Origin: Theropithecus gelada
Taxonomy: Eukaryota; Chordata; Mammalia; Primates; Cercopithecidae
Assembly (NCBI RefSeq): GCF_003255815.1
Contig: NC_037681.1
Span: 66,029,438-66,093,437 of the forward strand
DNA length: 64,000 nt
Reading direction: 5' to 3'
Position numbers and translations under genes: made by a program. Below are positions 58,085 to 64,000 of this stretch, piece by piece (the stretch's first letter is position 1; the number at the start of each line of letters is the position of its first letter). Below the pieces are notes generated by a model. It ran no database searches, was not told the DNA's origin, and saw nothing but the letters and a program-made list of their open reading frames with translations.

Positions 58085-58338
58085 TCTTCCCCTCTCCAAC
58101 TTCTCCCTCCACCCACACAGTGCCTAATAATGCTTAATATATAATAGGTACTCAATAAGATAGTAGACTAACTCCTGGACCCAAAAACATGTCTAAAGTA
58201 AAAACAAATTTTCCTCCCCTGTCCATCTTCTCCCTCCACCCACACAGTGCCTAATAATGCTTGACATATAATAGGCACTCAATAAAATAGTAGACTAACT
58301 CCTGGGCCCAATAATTTGTCTAGAGCATAAACAAATTT
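58085..58338. repeat. Tandem duplication, two units of about 127 bp
   Basis: 'ttctccctccacccacacag' recurs at 58101 and 58228 and the match continues through 'tagactaactcctgg' to 'aaacaaattt' with a few substitutions and one indel. Confidence 0.92.
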
Positions 58339-58447
58339 CTCTTATGAGAAAAGCAAGTTAAAGCTCTTGACACAGAACGTGGGTTGCCATTTTAAAAATC
58401 AAGTGTACTTATGAAAATTCAAACATTTTATCTGTGAGAGTCAATCA

Positions 58448-59040
58448 GTGTGATGGTTAATTTTGGGTGTCAACTGGATTAAGGGATGCCCAGACAGCTG
58501 ATAACGCATTACTTCTGTGTTGTGTCTGTGAGAGTATTTCCAGAAGAGACTTGACATTTGAATCAGTAGACTAAGTAAGGAAGATCTGCCCTCACCCAAT
58601 TTCAGTGGACACTATCCAATTGGCTGAGGCCCAGATAGAACAAAGAAGAAAGGAATATTTTCTTTCTCTCTCTGTTGGAGCCGGGACACCCTTTTTCTCC
58701 TGCCTTTAAGCATTAGAACTCCACATTCCTTTGGACTCCAGGACTTAAATCAGTGTACCCTCTCAGCCCCATGTTCTCAGGCTTTTGGCCATGCAGTGAG
58801 AGTTACATCATTGGTTTCTCTGGTTCTGAGACCTTCAGACTTGGACTGAGCCCTACTACCAGCTTCCCTGGCCCTCCAGCTTGCAGATGGCCAATCATTG
58901 GCCTTCTCAGTCTCTATAATTTTGTGAGCTGTTTCCCTAAAAAATCTTTTCTCATATGTCTTTATGCTGTATTTATTATACACACACAAACACACACACA
59001 CACCCTACTGGTTCTGTTTCTCTGGAGAACTCTAATACAC
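58448..59040 (+). mobile_element. LTR-like repeat of uncertain family
   Basis: Starts 'tgtgatggttaattttgggt', contains 'agagacttgacatttgaatc', 'ccctccagcttgcagatggc' and ends 'tctctggagaactctaatac'. This is a familiar LTR-like interspersed repeat in primates; I cannot name it. A CA microsatellite (58979-59003) lies inside. Confidence 0.6.
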
Positions 59041-59122
59041 CTAGCAAAGGCAAAAAATAATGGCTGTTTTAGATTAAAGAATGCACAAACAAACTGAGCC
59101 CTAGTTCAAAAATTTGCATATT

Positions 59123-59299
59123 TAATTAGCCAGGCACGGTGGTGGGCACCTGTGGTCCCAGCTACTCTAGAGGCTGAGGCAGGAGAATCGCTTGAGCCCA
59201 GGAGGTGGATGTTGCAGTGAGCCAAGATTTCGCCACTGCACTCTGCGCTCCAGCCTGGGCGACAGAATGAAACTCCATCTCAAAAAAAAAAAAAAAAAA
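59123..59299 (+). mobile_element. 5'-truncated Alu
   Basis: Starts at the linker 'aattagccaggcacggtggt' and keeps the right monomer and A tail; a short 'ctgcgctc' insertion sits in 'actctgcgctccagcc'. Confidence 0.92.
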
Positions 59300-60510
59300 G
59301 TACATATTAGCTCCTATCTCCCCTCTTTTCCCACTGTCAGACGTTCTTATTCCTAAACACTAAAACTCTTTGGCTTCAATGAGCTTCTCTGACTAATTCA
59401 GCCAGAAATCTAGAGATTTACTGCAAAATCTAAGAGACTAGTAAACAGAGAGAGGTCTACTTCTGTTTCCCAAATGAAAAAGGAGTTTCTTATTAGTGAG
59501 TCTGACCGGGCTGGTAGGTAGGTTCTCAATCTTGGCCTGTCCTATTACCTCTTTCAGTCTGGCTGGGAACAGCGGCATGATTCCAAAGTGCTAGACTAGT
59601 GCTGATGCCATTGTTCTAGCCAGAGTCACTTTGTCGGTCTTTCTTAAGAAAGAGTAAAGATTCAAGAGATTAAAACCTGAGTCTTTATTAAATATTAAAT
59701 GGATCTGGAGGAGGCATCAGTTAAAGCTGAGGAAATTAATTGTACAGATTTGTCAAGGAATTGTAATCAAAGGAAAGTGATTACATACATTTAAATTTAT
59801 CTTACACAAAGCAAAATTATGGAAACTGCATATTGAAATACAATATAATTTATATCTTTAGGTGAAAATTAAAATGTTCGGTGCTTTATCCTACTTATTT
59901 TGTACAAATTCCCAAGGTATTTTGTAATGAATGCAGTTATAAATAGGATTAAGACACATAAAAAACATAAATATTAGATGAAATACCATATCTATTGCAT
60001 GATCACTCTTCCACTCATCACTTAACCTTGCAAAGTCACTGGCTAAGAGCCATTCAGTTGGTTGCAATCATGAGTAAACATGTTGAAATTTTTTCTCCTG
60101 GTAACTTTCTCATCAGTAGTGCTCAGGGACCATCTCAAAGGCCCAAAATATCTATTAAACAGTCTGAGATTCAAGTATGGAAACCCCAGAGGGCTCATTA
60201 AGATCCTAATGATGCCATGGCTGGCTGGGTTTCAAGGAAGGAATAAATGGCACCATAATGGGGCCAGATTTATTTTAGTCAAATCTAGACTAACCACAGG
60301 TAGCCATGTCTGGATACTGTAATTCAGAACTAAATGTTATATCTAGTACCATTGGTCCATCTTCCACCTTAATAAATTGAAATTATTCTGCAAAGTGCTT
60401 GCTTGAAACATTCATCTAGGAATGCATATGGTCAGAATTTTAGTACTAGAGCCTTCGCATACTGCAATTCAAATTCAGAAAAGCATGGTGTGTCAGATCA
60501 GTCTATGTTC
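59300..60510. other. Intergenic, no recognised features
   Basis: 1.2 kb of AT-rich DNA with overlapping short frames at 59995-60322 of no known family. Confidence 0.5.
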
Positions 60511-60519
60511 AAATTTATG

Positions 60520-61815
60520 TGTACTTTTTTTCAGTCAGGTTTATTGAAGTATAATTTACGTAGAGTAAAAGTCAGCTTTTTTATTCTTGCAAACACATAG
60601 AGTTATGTAACCATCACCACAATCAAGATATAGAACACTTTAATCATTCAAAAAAAATGCCCTTTTATAGTCAATCTTCTCCCCCTCCCCCAGCCCCTGG
60701 CAAACCACTGATCTGTTTTCTGTTCCAATAATTTTACCTTTTCCAGAATGTCTTTATTAGTCCATTCTCACACTGCTATGAAGAAATACTCAAGACTGGG
60801 TAATTTACAAAGGAAAGAGGTTTAATTGACTCACAGTTCCCCATTGCTGGGGAGGCCTCAGGAAGCTTAAAATCATGGCAGAAGGCAAAGGAGAAGCAGG
60901 CACCTTCTTTATAGGGTGGCAGGACAGAGTAAGTGCCAGCAGGGGAAATGCTAGACACTTATAAAACCATCAGATCTTGTGAGACTCATTCACTATCATG
61001 AGGACAGCATGGAGAGAACCACTATCATGAGGACAGCATGGAGGGAACCACGCCCATGATCCAATTACCTCCACCTGGTCCCACCCTGGAAACGTGGGGA
61101 TTATAGAGATTTGGGGGATTACATTTCAAGATGAGATTTTGGGTGGGGACACAGCCAAACCACATCAATATTATGTAAATGGAATCACATGGCATATAAC
61201 CATTTGAATCTCATTTCTTTCACTTATTATAATACATTTGAGATTAATCCACATCATTGCATGCATCGGTAGTTTATTTTTATTGCCAGTTAGCATTCCA
61301 TTGTATGGGTATACCACAGTTTGTTTATCCATTCATCAGTTGATAGACTTAAGTGGTTTCCACTTTTTGGCTGTTATGAATAATGCTGCTATGAACATCC
61401 ATGTACAAGTTTTTGTATGGACATATGTTTTCATTTCTCTTGGGTAAATAAACACCTAGGAACAGAATTGCTGAGTCATAAGTGTGTCTTTAGTTTTATA
61501 ACAAACTACTAAATTGTTTTTCAAAGTAGCTGTATCATTCTGCATTCCCACCAGCAATGCGTGAGAGTTCCAGTTGTACCATATTTTTGCCAGAACTTGA
61601 TGCTGTCAGGTTTTTAAATTTTTTGGCATCCTAATATGCATATTGTATTTCCCTTATGACTAATAATTTTTATTAGTAATGTATTTATTTGCCCTCCACA
61701 TATCTTCTTTGGTGAAGTGTCTGTTAAAATCTTTTGTCAATTTTTAATTGGACTTTTTGTTTATTGAATTACGAGAGTTATTTATATATTGTTGATACCA
61801 GTCCTTTATCAAATA
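60520..61815 (-). mobile_element. Old L1 (ORF2 3' part), split by an MST LTR
   Basis: Left part: 'aggtttattgaagtataatt', 'ccatcaccacaatcaagata', 'caaaccactgatctgttttc'. Right part after 61170: 'gcattccattgtatgggtat', 'tttatccattcatcagttga', 'atgctgctatgaacatcc', 'acatatgttttcatttctct', 'cattcccaccagcaatgcgt'. Reads as reversed L1 ORF2/3' sequence. The frame at 61238-61447 is its reverse shadow. Confidence 0.88.
60757..61167 (-). mobile_element. MST-type MaLR solo LTR inside L1
   Basis: Reversed LTR from 'attagtccattctcacactg' to 'gggtggggacacagccaaac'. Contains a 29-bp tandem duplication at 60992-61049. Confidence 0.92.
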
Positions 61816-61819
61816 TGAC

Positions 61820-62400
61820 ATCTGGCTTCAAGAGTTGTATGTTATCACAGGCAACTGTCAACGTAGTAGCACACAGAAAAATGATTCCTTCGTTGACCAC
61901 GAAGAAAACTTTACTATGGCCAAGCATCCTTCAAGAAGCTGACAGGTGAAATCAAAACCACCAACATTTTTATCATATGGAAACTTTCCTAACCCCAACA
62001 TCAATGCAGATAGAACACATTCTTTGCAGAAAAATGACCTAATTTCACAGTGAAAGATGATAAAATTATGAGCTTAAAGTACATGAGTTATACTAAAAGA
62101 ATGTTTTAAAATTGGGAAAGTGGCACTTATAAGCTTTAGCAAATAACGTGGAAAGTTAGCTGAGTCATAATATTCATGTAATATAACTGAGTATTTTGTT
62201 TAGATTGGACCATGATCTGAATATAAGAAAATTCGGATTGTTTACCAAGAAACTCCTGTAGCATCCTGGAATATAGAGTTTAGCAGAAGTAGGTATTGCA
62301 TATACAAGGGTCTCTCATGACTTCCTACTATAAGTTTTTGTCATTCAGAACATCCCAGGTCTGTAATTCCTGTAACTTTCAGGACTGTTACTAGAAATCA
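61820..62400. other. Intergenic, no recognised features
   Basis: No repeat or gene signal recognised. Confidence 0.5.
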
Positions 62401-62409
62401 TGTAGCTAG

Positions 62410-62861
62410 TGTCATGCGTGTCCATGTGAAGAGACCACCAAACAGGCTTTGTGTGAGCAATAATGCTTTTAAATCACCTGGGTGCAGGCGGGCTGAGTCC
62501 AAAAAGAGAGTCAGCAAAGGTAGATAAGGGTGGGGCCGTTTTATAGGATTTGGGTAGGTAAAGGAAAATTACAGTCAAAGGGGGGTTGTTCTCTGGTGGG
62601 CAGGAGTGGAGGTCACAAGGTGCTCAGTGGGGGAGCTTTTTGAGCCAGGATGAGCCAGGAAAAGTAATTTCACAAGATAATATCATTGCTTATGGCAAGG
62701 ACCGGCCATTTTCACTTCTTTTGTGGTGGAATGTCATCAGTTAAGGCGGGGCAGGGCATTTGCACTTCTTTTGTGATTCTTCAGTTACTTCAGGCCATCT
62801 TGGCCTATACGTGCAAGTCACAGGGGATGCGGTGGCTTGGCTTGGGCTCAGAGGCCTGACA
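62410..62861 (-). mobile_element. Solo LTR7 of HERV-H
   Basis: Reads on the minus strand from 'tgtcaggcctctgagcccaa' to 'cgcatgaca', the full LTR of the HERV-H gammaretrovirus-like family. Contains 'cctataaaacggccccaccc' (TATA box) and 'taaaagcattattgctcaca'. A 5-bp target repeat 'gctag' stands at 62405-62409 and 62862-62866. No internal proviral sequence is present, so the provirus was reduced to one LTR by recombination between its two ends. Confidence 0.95.
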
Positions 62862-62879
62862 GCTAGTACGTATCAACTT

Positions 62880-63045
62880 TTAATTCACCTAAGAACCACC
62901 AGGAGAGCTTCTTAAAAATCTCAATGTCCAACTTTAATTTGGGATCTTAACCCCAAGATCCCAAATTAATGGGTCTAAGGTAGTATCTACGTGTCTATGA
63001 TGACACCAGGTGATTCTGATGGGGTGTTCTATGCACTACAGAAAG
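62880..63045 (-). mobile_element. MER5A-like hAT element
   Basis: 'aagaaccaccaggagagctt', 'gacaccaggtgattctgatg' match reversed MER5A. It has an unusual palindrome in the middle (62934-62969). Confidence 0.6.
62934..62969. repeat. Perfect inverted repeat, 15-bp arms, 6-bp loop
   Basis: Left arm 62934-62948 ('ttaatttgggatctt'), loop 'aacccc', right arm 62955-62969 is its exact reverse complement. Confidence 0.97.
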
Positions 63046-63229
63046 ATTACCCTAATTCTTAGTGTGTACTTTGCTTAGAAAGCTAGAGAACTGAGCTACA
63101 GCAGTATGGTTTTGAAATATTGTATAACATTTTATGGGGCTTACCCTTAAACATGCCCTTCCAAAAGGCAGACCAGATATTCACAGTTCCTGCTAGCCAC
63201 ATTGACTACTATTGTATAGTTTATTAATC

Positions 63230-63480
63230 AAAAATAATAAAAATAGCTAACCTTTATAGATTGCCTTAATATCTTCAAGATATTGTAATAAACACTTTAT
63301 ATACTTATTTTAGGGGTTTCACATTTTTGTTTCATTTCGTTTTTTAGTTTTTAAAATAGTCGTTTGAGACAGATAGTTGTTATACTTATCTCCATTTTAA
63401 GAGGATGAAATTCAGGCCTAGGGAATTTAAGTATTTTAGCCAAAGATACAGAGCAAAATTTATTTATCAAAACCTCAAGA
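63230..63480 (-). mobile_element. MIR-like fragment
   Basis: 'tatctccattttaagaggat', 'gaaattcaggcctagggaat' and 'tagccaaagatacagagc' are reversed MIR core, with T-rich sequence inserted at about 63325-63355. Confidence 0.6.
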
Positions 63481-63484
63481 ACTA

Positions 63485-63855
63485 AAACATAATTATTATT
63501 ATATGCAGTACCTGCTTCAACTAAATCTGCATTTGTTAGTGATCTACTGCTGCAAATACATTATCCCAAAATGTTTTTTAATGTTGTAAATATTTTCAAT
63601 AATCCACTGGCTCTCCTGGCAAACAACCTGCATGAGCTGAAGTCCAGAGAGCCAGAGTCAGAATAAGGAAGAGTACCCATTCAAAGATATATTAAAATAA
63701 TCAATATGCCAGATTATTTCAAAATATGAGAAACAGAATTTTGGTATTTTTTTAATTTAAAAGCAGTAGACTTCATTTAGTAGACAAATAATGGTGTTAA
63801 AGTCTTTACTGGTAATATACAAGAAAGTCATACTATATTGATGGTGTCAACTCAA
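63485..63855. other. Intergenic, no recognised features
   Basis: AT-rich, nothing assignable. Confidence 0.5.
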
Positions 63856-63857
63856 AT

Positions 63858-64000
63858 TTTTTTTTTAAAACAGGGTCTCCGTCTGTCACCCAGGCTGGAG
63901 TGAAGTGATAGGATCATGGCTCACTGCAAACTCAACTTCCCAGGCTCAGATGATCCTCCCACCTCAGCCTCCCAAGTAGCTGGGACTAAAAGCATGTGCC
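63858..64000 (-). mobile_element. Alu, cut by the window edge
   Basis: T-rich head, 'gggtctccgtctgtcaccca' to 'gtagctgggactaaaagcat'; the rest lies beyond 64000. Confidence 0.93.

Noticed and set aside
55300..64000. 5' end of PRKCE or another divergent gene
   Set aside because: No exon or second CpG island is visible; human gene order is only remembered, and the distance there is larger than the space left here.
1..64000. Bacterial-type systems, CRISPR arrays, integrons or tRNA genes
   Set aside because: No regularly spaced repeats with unique spacers, no compact operons and no tRNA fold seen; gene structure and repeats are those of a primate nuclear genome.

Overview
The window is mammalian nuclear DNA from a primate. 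It is packed with Alu, L1, L2, MIR, LTR and DNA-transposon copies and carries short exons spread over tens of kilobases. Three young AluY copies (near 32.1, 40.9 and 45.0 kb) carry a 'gatccggcc' (or decayed) variant where human AluY usually has 'gatcgcgcc'. I associate this variant with Old World monkeys, so a macaque or baboon-like species is the best guess. This is inference from memory of Alu subfamilies, not a database match.

One protein-coding gene is recognisable, on the minus strand: the 5' part of SRBD1 (S1 RNA-binding domain 1), a Tex/Spt6-like RNA-binding protein. Eight coding exons were placed to the base by splice sites and reading frame: 49356-49277 (start ATG), 46026-45849, 43367-42981, 28932-28766, 24937-24820, 23124-22986, 17864-17768 and 16458-16323. 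Together they give 1302 nt, exactly 434 codons, with compatible phases at every junction and no stop. A CpG-rich TATA-less promoter and probable non-coding first exon lie at about 55.08-55.26 kb. The rest of the protein (nuclease-fold, helix-hairpin-helix and S1 regions) must lie beyond the left edge; I saw no further exon in 1-16322.

Layout by region: 1-16.3 kb is part of intron 9, with two large old L1 blocks, a 7SL RNA pseudogene, and Alu, MIR, L2 and hAT copies. 16.3-29 kb holds exons 9 to 5, a Tigger2 element split by an Alu, and a double Alu insertion at one target site. 29-43 kb is intron 4, with nested LTRs (ERV1 LTR, then MST LTR, then Alu), two further MaLR LTR copies, a second same-site double Alu and a CA microsatellite. 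43-55 kb holds exons 4, 3 and 2, intron 1 and the promoter. 55.3-64 kb is intergenic DNA upstream of SRBD1, with a tandem duplication, an L1 broken by an MST LTR, a solo HERV-H LTR7 and a long hairpin. In the human map, as I recall it, PRKCE lies further upstream in the opposite direction; none of it is seen here.

I found no previously undescribed biological system. The most interesting signals are a cluster of four ETS motifs in the SRBD1 promoter, two independent cases of Alu pairs inserted at the same target site, a tandem 127-bp duplication and the solo LTR7. Open reading frames outside the exons are mostly translations of repeats and are not genes.
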